Assembly: GCA_015488785.1 (NCBI GenBank)
Contig: WFNC01000231.1
Location: forward strand, 1 to 14,209
Origin: Flavobacteriales bacterium
Lineage (GTDB): Bacteria; Bacteroidota; Bacteroidia; Flavobacteriales_D; Parvicellaceae
Reading direction: 5' to 3'
DNA: 14,209 nt
Below the pieces are notes generated by a model. It saw only the letters and a list, made by a program, of their open reading frames with translations. It did no database searches and had not been told where the DNA came from. This document shows, in pieces, positions 1 to 8,177 of the stretch (positions are counted from its first letter, which is position 1; the number at the start of each line of letters is the position of its first letter). The position numbers and the translations under genes were made by a program.

Positions 1-85
1 CTTCAGAAGCTAGTATGTGAGCACACTCTAGTCCTCCAATTCCACTACCTATTATTACAAAGTCGTATGTTTTAGTTTCGCTCAT
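1..85 (-). CDS. FAD/NAD(P)-dependent oxidoreductase, N-terminal fragment
   Basis: Only the first 28 codons are inside the window; the gene runs off the left edge. The visible peptide begins MSETKTYDFVIIGSGIGGLE, a beta strand followed by the dinucleotide-binding motif GSGIGG (GxGxxG) near residues 13-18, as in FAD-binding flavoproteins of the phytoene-desaturase or amine-oxidase kind. The ATG shares four bases (ATGA) with the stop of the large exporter gene upstream, so the two are probably translationally coupled and cotranscribed. Flavoproteins of this type are commonly found in flexirubin and aryl-polyene loci, which fits the neighbours. The substrate cannot be read from this fragment; a carotenoid-desaturase-like or other pigment-tailoring role is inference. 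Confidence 0.8.
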   Translation of the reverse strand, partial: MSETKTYDFVIIGSGIGGLECAHILASE

Positions 86-3000
86 TTTTTTGTTAAGATA
101 AATAGTACGTTAGATGTTTTCTGAGATTGTTCTTCCATTTTATAATCTAAGTTGTGCTTTTCAGCAAATTCTTTTATAAATTTAGATGAGAAAAAATTAA
201 AATCCCTTGTTTTTTTGTTGAATCCTAAAATATTTGTCGAATATTCTTCTGTTTTCAATGTTGTTTGATGACGTTCGTTTAAGTCTGTAATACCATCTCT
301 AATAATCAGAATCCCTTTTTCATTTAAAGCGTTTACAGCATTGTTTAATACTGAAATCTGTTCTTGTTCAGAAAGATAGTGTAACACATCATTATAAAAT
401 ATGACGTCAGTCATGGCGAACTGATAAGTAGTAATATCCGTTGCTAAAAATTGTAAGTTATCATTTTTTCGATAAGAATTTTGGGCAATATCAATTTTTT
501 CTTTATCATAATCTAAAGCTATTATTTTTCTTGCTCTATTTTTATAATGGAGGAAAAAGCTGAAATATCCATATCCACATCCGACATCTATAATGTTCAT
601 TCGATTTCCAATTATTTGATTATAGTAATCATAGTTTTTGGCTTCGAAGCGCATTTTTATTTTATAATACCATTCTAATAAAGGTCCTTTAAATACATAG
701 TTTAAGAATATAATAGGAGTGAAATATTTTGCATCTTCTTTTTCGTTTTTCAACTTGTAAAACTCCTGCTTGTAATATTTCGAAATTGATTTTGTCCGTT
801 CTTTATAAGTTTCTCCCCACGATAAATCATCAAATTTTATTCTGGGTAAAGCTTTAAAAGTAATTGATCCTTTATGTAATAATATTTCTCGTTTGGGAGC
901 TACGTCAGACGCTCCATGTATTATTAATGGAGAAATATCTACTCCCAATTCCTGGGCTAAATAAAAAGCTCCTTTATGAAAACGTTTCAACTCTCCGTTT
1001 TCAGATCTTGCTCCTTCTGGAAATATGATAATTGAATACCCATTCTCAATTAATTCTCGTGCTTTTTCTAAATTCTTTTCAGCACCATCATCTACATGAA
1101 TATAGCCGGCATTTCGAACGAATACGCCAAATATAGGAGAGTGGTAAACCCATTTTTTTACTACTAAAACAACTTTAGGGCTTAAAGCTACAGTTGTAAG
1201 AATGTCTAAAAACGAACTGTGATTTGCTATAATTATAGACGGTTTTGAAAAGTCAAGATTTTCGATATTAATAAAAGTTTTTTTGATAAAAAGAGCTGAA
1301 TGAAAATTAAACCAAGCAAACTTTGAAGCACAATAGGTTAAAATACTCCTTTTACTTTTTTTATTGACAGGTAGTAATAAGATTGAAAGAATAGATAAAA
1401 CAAAACTCCCAAAAACAAAGAAGAAAAATAAGATGGAAGAACATATAAATTGAAAAAAGGTTGTAGGAGGTTTATTATCATCTACCTTATTTTGAACAAA
1501 AAGATGAAACAAAAACGGTTGAACAATTAGGGAAATAAATAGAATACAAGCAATTCCAATTACGCTTAATAATGCAATGGAGTGAATCGCAGGATGCTTT
1601 GCAAAATACAAAACTCCTGTTCCAATCATGGTAGTTCCTGCCGAGAGAATAATCGCTAAACTATACGATTTTAAACTGTCTTTTTTTGTTTTGTATTTTG
1701 CCAATAAACCATCTGTAACAAAAATACTAAAGTCGTCACCTAAACCAAAAATAAACGTGGTAATAACAATGTTTACAAAGTTGAATTTAATGTCTAACAA
1801 TGAAGCAAATCCTAAAATCCAAATCCAACTGATCACCATAGGAATAAAAGCCAAAAGGGCTAATTCGATGCGTCCATAAATTACGATTAAGGTTATAAAA
1901 ACAATTAAAGCAGAAATATAAAGTAAGAAATTAAAGTCTTCTTTTACCATTTCGACTAAAGAAATAGCCATGTCTCTTCGGTTGAATACTTGTACTCCGT
2001 TTAATTGATTAATACGGCTTTTTACTTGTTCTATTTTTGTATTTTCAACAACTATGGTCGATAGTATGGTTAATTCTCCATTGTCATTATAGTCAAGCAA
2101 ATTATCTAATTCTATTCTGCTTAGCAAATCTGATCCTGATTCTTCAAGAGGCTTGTCCTTTGTCCAATTCTTAAAAGTATTAAAAGCATTGTCACTAAAT
2201 CCAAAAACAGTTGCAGTACTATCAATGTTTTTGTAAACTTGATTGTTTTTACGCCAAAACTGTTGCCAAGTTAAAAGTCTGTTTTCTTTTATTTTTTTAG
2301 GAATAATAAAGTCTCCTGTAGAAGCAAAATTAGAAATTAAACCTTCTTCTTTTAGTTTATTTAGTTCTTCGTACAAACGATAGTTGATTTCAAAAGTACG
2401 TTCTTCATTTTCTCCTTTCGAAAACAAATAAACCTTCTGCTGAACGTCGGGATTGATTCCTACAAATTTATCTTCTTTCTCTTTCAACGAATCTTTGTGG
2501 TAACTGAGGTGTGTAATGTCGTTGTCAAATTCTACATTAGAAGATTCGAAATACATAAAAATTGTAATGAGCACAACTGCAATTAAAGCAATCGGATATA
2601 GCTTTTTTGGAACCGAAAAGTTAGCTTTCTTTTTGCTTTCTTTTTGCTGTAAAGAATCAAAATTAAAATTAAATAAAATGAGTATAACAGGTAGGATTAG
2701 CAATGTGAATACTGCTGCTCCAGAAAGTGCAAGGGAAGCAAATAACCCAAAGTCTTGTAAAATAACAGAATTGGCAAACATTAGAGCTGCGAAAGCAAGT
2801 ACGGTTGTTAGTCCTCCACTAAGCAATGGAAAGGTTACGTCTTTTATTGTTTCTTCAATCGATTTTGTATGTTCTAAATGCGTAAAAAAATGAAACGAAT
2901 AATCGAGAATGATACCAAACAAAATAGCGCCTGTTGCAAGTGATAATCCCGAAACGTTAGGGTGTAAATAGCCCATCATTCCCAAAGCAAATAAGCCTCC

Positions 3001-3897
3001 AAATAGTGTAGGGAGTAAGAAAAATAAAGGAATGTTAATCTTTCGATAATAAATAAATAAAATCAATAAGATTGCTATTATCGTAATGGTAACAGTTAAG
3101 TAAGAATCTTGTTTTACTTGTAAAGAATTTTCTACAGCAATTTGAAATGCTCCAAAAAAATCGATTCTATTCTTCTTATATTTTTCATTCCAATTTTCTT
3201 TTAGCTTCGTTAAGTTTTTGTACAAAATTTCATTGTCTTTTATTTCATTTTTGAGAATGTTGGTGTAAATAAAAGCTGATTTGTGATCTTTCGAGAATAG
3301 TATTCCATTCTCAATATTCATTTGTTCTCCCGAATGTTTTGTTTCTAGCTCCTTAAAGAAATTACTACTAACGTATAGCGGATCGTTTAAAATATATTTT
3401 TTGATAAAACTACCACTTGGCGATAGCATATTTCGATAAACGGATTGAATAGAATTCGAAATTGTATCTTTTCTTAGCTTATCTTCAATTTGATTGTAGT
3501 AAGATGAGTCGATTAGATAAGGGAAGTTATTATAATAATAATTGTAAATATCTTCTTCAATGTTGTCTTTCTGAATCGTCAATTTATCTAAGTGACCCTT
3601 CGTGTTGTTTGTAATTGAATCTTTCGCTTCATTCAATAATTTTAAAATGGAATCCTCACTGTCTTCGTTATTTATCTCAACTAAAAAAAACACTTTGTTA
3701 TTAATGTTTTTACTGTTAATGAGTTGATTCAAACTTTCAAAATTGTTGTTTTTTGGAAGGATAGAATAGATGCTTTGATCGATGTTTAACTTGAAAATAC
3801 CTAAAGTTAAAATACTGCAAAACGCAAGGAGTATAACGAGAAAAAGCGTTCGGTTTTTTGCTCCGTAATTTATAAATTGGACTATTTTTTCGCTCAT
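82..3897 (-). CDS. Trifunctional MMPL exporter / lysophospholipid acyltransferase / SAM methyltransferase
   Basis: This 1271-residue protein has three parts in order. Residues 1-845 are an RND/MMPL-type transporter: one helix near 17-36, a large periplasmic loop, a helix cluster at about 265-410, a second set starting near 432, another periplasmic loop, a helix cluster at about 656-800, and further hydrophobic segments to 843. The duplicated halves carry intramembrane acidic residues (LDYSF near 331-335, GDDFS near 720-724). Residues 850-1050 are a PlsC-like acyltransferase with the HxxxxD motif (NHSSFLD, 892-898) and FPEGAR (959-964). Residues 1085-1271 are a class I methyltransferase with the SAM loop DVGCGYG (1104-1110) and an acidic residue after the next strand (LDYD, 1128-1131). 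Both enzyme domains should be cytoplasmic. The same three-domain order is, from memory, a named family in flexirubin loci of Bacteroidota. The inferred job is acyl and methyl tailoring plus export or membrane placement of the pigment. It diverges from the ammonia-lyase operon. Confidence 0.93.
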   Translation of the reverse strand: MSEKIVQFINYGAKNRTLFLVILLAFCSILTLGIFKLNIDQSIYSILPKNNNFESLNQLINSKNINNKVFFLVEINNEDSEDSILKLLNEAKDSITNNTKGHLDKLTIQKDNIEEDIYNYYYNNFPYLIDSSYYNQIEDKLRKDTISNSIQSVYRNMLSPSGSFIKKYILNDPLYVSSNFFKELETKHSGEQMNIENGILFSKDHKSAFIYTNILKNEIKDNEILYKNLTKLKENWNEKYKKNRIDFFGAFQIAVENSLQVKQDSYLTVTITIIAILLILFIYYRKINIPLFFLLPTLFGGLFALGMMGYLHPNVSGLSLATGAILFGIILDYSFHFFTHLEHTKSIEETIKDVTFPLLSGGLTTVLAFAALMFANSVILQDFGLFASLALSGAAVFTLLILPVILILFNFNFDSLQQKESKKKANFSVPKKLYPIALIAVVLITIFMYFESSNVEFDNDITHLSYHKDSLKEKEDKFVGINPDVQQKVYLFSKGENEERTFEINYRLYEELNKLKEEGLISNFASTGDFIIPKKIKENRLLTWQQFWRKNNQVYKNIDSTATVFGFSDNAFNTFKNWTKDKPLEESGSDLLSRIELDNLLDYNDNGELTILSTIVVENTKIEQVKSRINQLNGVQVFNRRDMAISLVEMVKEDFNFLLYISALIVFITLIVIYGRIELALLAFIPMVISWIWILGFASLLDIKFNFVNIVITTFIFGLGDDFSIFVTDGLLAKYKTKKDSLKSYSLAIILSAGTTMIGTGVLYFAKHPAIHSIALLSVIGIACILFISLIVQPFLFHLFVQNKVDDNKPPTTFFQFICSSILFFFFVFGSFVLSILSILLLPVNKKSKRSILTYCASKFAWFNFHSALFIKKTFINIENLDFSKPSIIIANHSSFLDILTTVALSPKVVLVVKKWVYHSPIFGVFVRNAGYIHVDDGAEKNLEKARELIENGYSIIIFPEGARSENGELKRFHKGAFYLAQELGVDISPLIIHGASDVAPKREILLHKGSITFKALPRIKFDDLSWGETYKERTKSISKYYKQEFYKLKNEKEDAKYFTPIIFLNYVFKGPLLEWYYKIKMRFEAKNYDYYNQIIGNRMNIIDVGCGYGYFSFFLHYKNRARKIIALDYDKEKIDIAQNSYRKNDNLQFLATDITTYQFAMTDVIFYNDVLHYLSEQEQISVLNNAVNALNEKGILIIRDGITDLNERHQTTLKTEEYSTNILGFNKKTRDFNFFSSKFIKEFAEKHNLDYKMEEQSQKTSNVLFILTKK

Positions 3898-3923
3898 TTT
3901 AAAAATATCATAGAAATGACGTG

Positions 3924-3931
3924 CAAATCTA
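3924..3931 (-). promoter_or_regulatory. Leftward promoter -7 element (TAGATTTG)
   Basis: Read on the minus strand this is TAGATTTG, an exact match to the Bacteroidota -7 consensus TAnnTTTG. A start site about 7 bases downstream would leave a leader of roughly 20 nt before the exporter ATG. I see no good TTTG -33 element at the usual distance. It lies 12 bases from the opposing rightward element, so the two RNA polymerase footprints would overlap. Confidence 0.6.
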
Positions 3932-3943
3932 CGGATAATTGTT

Positions 3944-3951
3944 TAATTTTG
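3944..3951 (+). promoter_or_regulatory. Rightward promoter -7 element (TAATTTTG)
   Basis: TAATTTTG matches the TAnnTTTG consensus exactly and is followed by CGCC, a context common in Flavobacteria promoters. The expected transcript start near 3958 leaves a leader of about 15 nt before the ammonia-lyase ATG at 3973. It also places the longer candidate start at 3877 upstream of transcription, which argues for the shorter protein. The -33 region is weak. Confidence 0.65.
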
Positions 3952-3972
3952 CGCCTGTTTTACACGGATAAT

Positions 3973-5502
3973 ATGGAAAATCTTAATTTGGATCTCTTAG
4001 AGACCTATGTATTTGAAAAAAGTAACTTGTTAGTAGAAAGCAAGACTTATGATACTTTAATGAATTCTTTTAGCTTTTTAGAAAGTTTCTCGAAGGATAA
4101 AATTATATATGGAATCAATACTGGATTTGGACCTATGGCTCAAATCAGAATTGAACCTGAAAACTTACATGACTTACAGTACAATTTGATTAGAAGTCAT
4201 TCTACGGGGGTCGGAAATCCTCTGCCTCCTTTATATGCCAGGAGTGTTGTTTTGGCTCGGTTAAATAATTTTTTACAAGCAAATTCTGGTATTAGTTCTG
4301 GTGTTGTTAAGCAGTTAGAATTATTTATCAATAATGACATCGCTCCAGAAATTCCAGAACACGGAAGCGTAGGAGCAAGTGGAGATTTGGTTCAGTTGGC
4401 TCATTTAGGGTTAAACCTAATTGGAGAAGGAAATGTTTTTTACAAAGGAGAAAAGAGAAAAACAGAAGCGGTTTTTAATGAATTAAATATAGCTCCATTA
4501 AAACTTAAACTTAGAGACGGTTTAGGAATCATGAACGGAACTTCTTGTATGACAGGAATTGCCGCTGTGAATTTAATTTATGCCAAACGATTATTAAATC
4601 TGTCGATAGCTGCCTCGTCTATTTTAAATGAAATAAACGATGCTTACGATGATTCTTTTTCTAAGGAATTAAATGCCGTTAAAAAACACAAAGGACAAGA
4701 AGATGTAGCTAAAAAAATGCGATCGTTCTTGTCAGATAGTAAAATGATAAGAAAGCGTGAAGAATTGTTTAATGATGACAAAGCACTTTCTACGACTAAA
4801 TTTAAAGAAAAAATTCAAGAGTATTATTCTTTGAGGTGTGTGCCTCAAATTTTAGGTCCTGTTGCAGATACGTTGACTTTTGCTCAACAAATTATAGAAG
4901 ATGAATTAAATTCGACAAGTGATAATCCTATTGTAAGTCCTGAAAACGACAATGTATTTCATGGAGGTAATTTCCACGGAGATTATATTTCTTTAGAAAT
5001 GGATAAAGTCAAATTGGTTATTACTAAATTGACAATGTTAATGGAACGTCAATTCAATTATTTATTGAACGATAAGTTAAACGATAAGTTTCCTCCATTT
5101 TTAAATGCTGCAAAATTAGGATTTAACTTTGGTTATCAAGGATTACAATTTACGGCTACTTCTACAACATCCGAAAATCAAGCATTATCATCATCGGTTT
5201 ACATTCATAGTATTCCTAACAATAACGATAATCAAGATATTGTAAGTATGGGAACCAACAGTGCATTAATGACCAAAACGGTAATTGAAAACGGTTTTCA
5301 AGTTATGGCAATTCACATCATGGGAATTTGCCAGGCGATAGATTTATTATCAGAAAAAGATAAAAAGAACATCTCTTCAAAAGGAAAAGAAATTTATAAT
5401 TTGATTCGAACTAAAGTTAAATTTACGGTAGAAGATCGAATTATGTCAGAAGAAATAGAAAGTATTGTAACATTGTTAAAAGAAACGAAATTAGCATTAT
5501 GA
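3973..5502 (+). CDS. Tyrosine ammonia-lyase (MIO-dependent aromatic amino acid lyase)
   Basis: This protein of 509 residues belongs to the HAL/PAL/TAL family, which forms an MIO electrophile from Ala-Ser-Gly. The triad is at 135-137 within GSVGASGDL. Other family motifs are YGINTGFGP (46-54) with the catalytic tyrosine, MNGTS (187-191), YYSLRCVPQILGP (284-296), DNPI (317-320), GGNFHGDY (331-338) and NNNDNQDIVSMG (416-427). The selectivity loop reads IRSHSTG (73-79), with the same SHS as the tyrosine ammonia-lyase of Flavobacterium johnsoniae as I remember it. I therefore favour tyrosine to 4-coumarate plus ammonia over histidine. The context agrees: 4-coumarate is the aryl starter of flexirubins, and ketoreductase and ketosynthase genes follow. 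An in-frame ATG at 3877 would add 32 residues, but it overlaps the divergent gene and precedes the promoter. The stop overlaps the next start as ATGA. Confidence 0.93.
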   Translation: MENLNLDLLETYVFEKSNLLVESKTYDTLMNSFSFLESFSKDKIIYGINTGFGPMAQIRIEPENLHDLQYNLIRSHSTGVGNPLPPLYARSVVLARLNNFLQANSGISSGVVKQLELFINNDIAPEIPEHGSVGASGDLVQLAHLGLNLIGEGNVFYKGEKRKTEAVFNELNIAPLKLKLRDGLGIMNGTSCMTGIAAVNLIYAKRLLNLSIAASSILNEINDAYDDSFSKELNAVKKHKGQEDVAKKMRSFLSDSKMIRKREELFNDDKALSTTKFKEKIQEYYSLRCVPQILGPVADTLTFAQQIIEDELNSTSDNPIVSPENDNVFHGGNFHGDYISLEMDKVKLVITKLTMLMERQFNYLLNDKLNDKFPPFLNAAKLGFNFGYQGLQFTATSTTSENQALSSSVYIHSIPNNNDNQDIVSMGTNSALMTKTVIENGFQVMAIHIMGICQAIDLLSEKDKKNISSKGKEIYNLIRTKVKFTVEDRIMSEEIESIVTLLKETKLAL

Positions 5503-6230
5503 AAACAGCATTGGTAACAGGTGGGTCGAGAGGTCTTGGAAAAGCAATTGTATTGCAATTGGTAAAAGATCATGGGTTTAATGTTTTAATCAATTTTACA
5601 GCTAACGAAAAAGCAGCAAAAGAAACATTGGCAGAAGTTGAAGCTTTGGGAGGAACTGGAGAAACAATTCAATTCAATGTAGAAAACAAACAACAAGTTG
5701 GCGATGCGATGACGACTTGGGAAAAAGAAAACCCAAAAGAATATATTAGTTTAGTAGTCAATAACGCAGGAATAACTAGAGATGGTTTATTTATGTGGAT
5801 GGAAGAAAAAGATTGGGACGATGTAATCAATGTATCTGCCAAAGGTTTTTTCAATGTGACGCAACGTTTGATTAGTAAAATGCTAAGAAAACGAGCAGGA
5901 AAAGTTGTCAATGTAGCTTCTCTTTCTGGAATGAAAGGAGTTCCTGGGCAAACTAATTATTCGGCAGCAAAAGGAGCAATGATTGCTGCAACAAAAGCGT
6001 TAGCGCAAGAAGTTGGTAAAAGAGGAATTACGGTGAATGCTGTTGCTCCAGGTTTTATCCATAGCGATATGACGAGCGATTTGAACGAAGATGAATTAAA
6101 AAAAATGGTTCCTTTAAATCGTTTTGGACAAGCAGAAGAAGTAGCTCACTTGGTTAGCTTTTTAGCGTCAGACAAAGCAAACTATATTACAGGAGAAGTC
6201 ATTAATATTAACGGAGGTATTTATTCATAA
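5499..6230 (+). CDS. fabG: 3-oxoacyl-ACP reductase, FabG-type short-chain dehydrogenase
   Basis: This classical short-chain dehydrogenase of 243 residues has the usual FabG length. It shows the NADP(H) motif TGGSRGLG (7-14), NNAG (88-91), a structural/catalytic Asn at 111, catalytic Ser141, and the YxxxK pair Tyr154/Lys158 in YSAAKGA. The PG pair after strand six (APGF, 183-186) and the C-terminal ITGEVININGG are typical of beta-ketoacyl-ACP reductases. It would reduce the beta-keto group of ACP-bound chains with NADPH. Sitting between the ammonia-lyase (ATGA overlap) and the ketosynthase (3-base gap), it is most likely dedicated to the aryl-polyene chain and not housekeeping fatty acid synthesis; that assignment is inference. 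The symbol marks the family, not proof that this is the housekeeping fabG. Confidence 0.92.
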   Translation: MKTALVTGGSRGLGKAIVLQLVKDHGFNVLINFTANEKAAKETLAEVEALGGTGETIQFNVENKQQVGDAMTTWEKENPKEYISLVVNNAGITRDGLFMWMEEKDWDDVINVSAKGFFNVTQRLISKMLRKRAGKVVNVASLSGMKGVPGQTNYSAAKGAMIAATKALAQEVGKRGITVNAVAPGFIHSDMTSDLNEDELKKMVPLNRFGQAEEVAHLVSFLASDKANYITGEVININGGIYS

Positions 6231-6233
6231 ATT

Positions 6234-7457
6234 ATGGAAAATAGAGTAGTTATAACAGGTATGGGGATTTATTCTTGTATCGGAGAAACATTAGAAGAGG
6301 TAACACAATCGCTAAAAGACGGTAAAAGTGGAATCGTATATGATGAAACGCGTAAAGAATTAGGATATCAATCTCCATTGACTGGAATGGTAAAAGAACC
6401 GAACTTAAAGCCTTTCTTAACAAGAAGACAACGTGTAGGAATGCATCAACCAGCACAATATGCTTACGTTTCTACGCGTCAAGCATTGGAAATGGCAGGT
6501 TTGGATATTGAGTTTTTAGAAAAAAATGAAACAGGTATTATATTCGGAAACGATAGTACTGCTGGTGCTGTAATTGAAACGGTTGACAAGATTAGAGCAA
6601 AAAAAGACACTTCTTTAGTGGGAAGTGGAGCAATTTTTCAAAATATGAATTGTACGGTAAACATGAATTTATCGACAATCTTTAAACTAAAAGGAATCAA
6701 CTTTACCATAAGTGCAGCTTGTGCTTCTGGTTCTCATTCTATAGGAATGGGATATTTATTGATTAAACAAGGCTTACAAGAACGTGTCGTTTGCGGTGGT
6801 GCTCAAGAAATCAATGAATTTGCAATGGGAAGTTTCGATGCTTTAGGTGCTTTTTCGAGTAAAGTAGATACTCCCGAATTGGCTTGTTCTCCTTTTGATA
6901 AAGACAGAGATGGTTTAGTTCCAAGTGGAGGAGCTGCGACGCTAATATTAGAAAGTTTGGAGTCAGCATTGGCGAGAGGAGCTAATATTATTGCTGAAGT
7001 TTGTGGTTATGGATTTTCATCAAATGGAGATCACATTTCTAATCCAAATTTAGACGGGCAAGTGCGTTCGCTAAACATGGTGCTGAAACAAGCGGGAATG
7101 AAAGCAAGTGATATTGATTATGTAAATGCGCATGCAACTTCAACTCCAGTAGGAGATCGTTTCGAAGCGCAAGCTATTAAAGAAGTTTTGGGAAGCGAAG
7201 TTCCAGTAAGTTCTACTAAGTCTATGACAGGTCACGAATGTTGGATGGCAGGAGCAAGTGAAATTGTTTATTCGTTGTTGATGATGCAAAATGATTTTGT
7301 AGCCCCAACTATTAATTTCAAAAATCCAGATGAAGCGTCGGCAGAAATTAATGTTATAGCAGAAACAAAAGAACACAAAATAGATACATTCTTGTCTAAT
7401 TCTTTCGGCTTTGGAGGAACAAATTCTTCGTTGATTATAAAAAAGTTTGTGAAGTAA
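6234..7457 (+). CDS. Beta-ketoacyl-ACP synthase, FabF/KAS II-like, pigment pathway
   Basis: This 407-residue thiolase-fold condensing enzyme has the FabF/FabB length. The active-site cysteine is Cys163 in SAACASGSH. The two histidines are His300 (NAHATSTPVGD) and His334 (STKSMTGHE), with Lys329 between them, and the oxyanion/gating loop GFGGTN is at 392-397. All catalytic residues are present, so it should be an active elongating synthase and not a chain-length-factor partner. After His334 it reads ECWMAGASE where typical FabF has a small-residue LLGAAGA-type loop, which suggests specialised acyl or partner recognition. It is third in the ammonia-lyase operon and probably extends the coumaroyl-primed polyene together with the adjacent reductase. 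A FabF role in general fatty acid synthesis is less likely from context. Confidence 0.92.
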   Translation: MENRVVITGMGIYSCIGETLEEVTQSLKDGKSGIVYDETRKELGYQSPLTGMVKEPNLKPFLTRRQRVGMHQPAQYAYVSTRQALEMAGLDIEFLEKNETGIIFGNDSTAGAVIETVDKIRAKKDTSLVGSGAIFQNMNCTVNMNLSTIFKLKGINFTISAACASGSHSIGMGYLLIKQGLQERVVCGGAQEINEFAMGSFDALGAFSSKVDTPELACSPFDKDRDGLVPSGGAATLILESLESALARGANIIAEVCGYGFSSNGDHISNPNLDGQVRSLNMVLKQAGMKASDIDYVNAHATSTPVGDRFEAQAIKEVLGSEVPVSSTKSMTGHECWMAGASEIVYSLLMMQNDFVAPTINFKNPDEASAEINVIAETKEHKIDTFLSNSFGFGGTNSSLIIKKFVK

Positions 7458-7468
7458 GTTTTTGATGA

Positions 7469-7494
7469 AGAGCATTTTATTTGCTCTATTTTAG
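7469..7494 (+). terminator. Probable terminator of the pigment operon
   Basis: AGAGCA (7469-7474) and TGCTCT (7482-7487) form a perfect 6-bp stem with a 7-nt T-rich loop, 11 bases after the ketosynthase stop, followed by ATTTTA. The stem is short and the T tract brief, so strength is uncertain, but position and shape fit the end of the three-gene operon. Confidence 0.5.
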
Positions 7495-7643
7495 AGAAGA
7501 AAAGGAAGACAAATCCGTCTTAATACGGTGAGTTTAAGCTAGGAATAATCCAAAAATAATTTAGCTCATTTTTATCGCACTTTCAATAAAAAGAATCACT
7601 GTTTTGAATGATATTTATCATAAAATAATTAGGTCTTAATGTG

Positions 7644-7651
7644 TAATTTTA
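7644..7651 (+). promoter_or_regulatory. Weak candidate promoter (TAATTTTA) for the 120-aa gene
   Basis: TAATTTTA matches seven of eight positions of a TAnnTTTG element. It would give a leader of about 18 nt before the ATG at 7676, similar to the leaders inferred at the pigment promoters. No convincing -33 element is visible, and the region is A+T rich, so a chance match is possible. Confidence 0.3.
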
Positions 7652-7675
7652 CTGTACATTATTAACCGAAATATT

Positions 7676-8038
7676 ATGAAAATACACATAGAAGATAGTA
7701 GCACAACAGCAGAGATAAAAGAAAAATTCTCAACATTTTATCCTTTTTTAAAATTAGAATTTTATACCAAAGCGCATAAGGATAATGAAGGGTCAAAAAG
7801 AGAAGATTTGATTGCTGGAATAAAAGAAATAAAAGATATTCGAACAGTGCACAATGAGGGAGATTTTATAATTACACCTTCAAGTACTGTGACTGAAGTT
7901 GAACAAGGTTTCGAAACTTTGTTTGGTGTTCATGTTCAAGTTTTTAGAAAAAGTGGTCGTTTGTGGCTAGAAACAACAGCAACAGATAGTTGGTCACTGA
8001 AAGAACAAAATGAAGTAGGAATGGATATGGAGTCTTAG
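7676..8038 (+). CDS. Conserved hypothetical protein, 120 aa
   Basis: This is a small soluble protein without signal peptide, membrane segment or cysteines. It is mixed charged, with a strand-rich second half: the stretch VEQGFETLFGVHVQVFRKSG (75-94) followed by RLWLETTATDSWSL and a closing QNE. The last part looks like one I remember from uncharacterised proteins of similar size in many Bacteroidota, but I know no function or named domain for it. It stands alone between the pigment operon terminator and a strong hairpin, so it is probably a single-gene transcript. The clean frame, the ATG with an A+T-rich leader and the flanking signals support it as a real gene. It has no evident link to pigment synthesis. 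Confidence 0.85.
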   Translation: MKIHIEDSSTTAEIKEKFSTFYPFLKLEFYTKAHKDNEGSKREDLIAGIKEIKDIRTVHNEGDFIITPSSTVTEVEQGFETLFGVHVQVFRKSGRLWLETTATDSWSLKEQNEVGMDMES

Positions 8039-8054
8039 ATTTTGGCGTATGTCA

Positions 8055-8100
8055 ATTATTGATAGTATGACTTTGAGTCATGCTATCAATAATATTTTGA
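8055..8100 (+). terminator. Long hairpin after the 120-aa gene, likely terminator
   Basis: Arms at 8055-8072 and 8076-8093 pair over 18 positions with one G-T wobble and a 3-nt TTG loop, beginning 17 bases after the stop. The sequence after the stem is ATTTTGA, and a second T run lies at about 8108-8114. The stem is A+T rich but very long, so a rho-independent terminator is the simplest reading. It separates this gene from the operon that starts at 8178. Confidence 0.65.
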
Positions 8101-8177
8101 TACTCGGTTTTTTTAAATTAAAGTATTTTGAACCTTTTGATTCGCATCTTGTATAAGCGATAAATAAATCAAAAAAT

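Noticed and set aside
1628..2893. Rightward open frames of 83 and 125 codons inside the exporter gene.
   Set aside because: They lie antisense to transmembrane coding sequence, carry no recognisable domain and have no promoter or ribosome binding signal; they are shadows.
3877..3972. Longer N-terminus (32 extra residues) for the ammonia-lyase from the ATG at 3877.
   Set aside because: It would overlap the divergent exporter gene, lies upstream of the TAATTTTG promoter element, and the family motifs fit a start at MENLNLD (3973).
3973..5502. Housekeeping histidase (hutH).
   Set aside because: No hut genes nearby, the selectivity loop matches the Flavobacterium tyrosine ammonia-lyase type, and it is operonic with ketoreductase and ketosynthase. 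Activity on histidine is not excluded by sequence alone.
7515..7568. Additional hairpins (CCGT/ACGG and TGAG/CTCA) after the ketosynthase gene.
   Set aside because: Stems of only 4 to 6 bp with long loops or interruptions, expected by chance in A+T-rich DNA.
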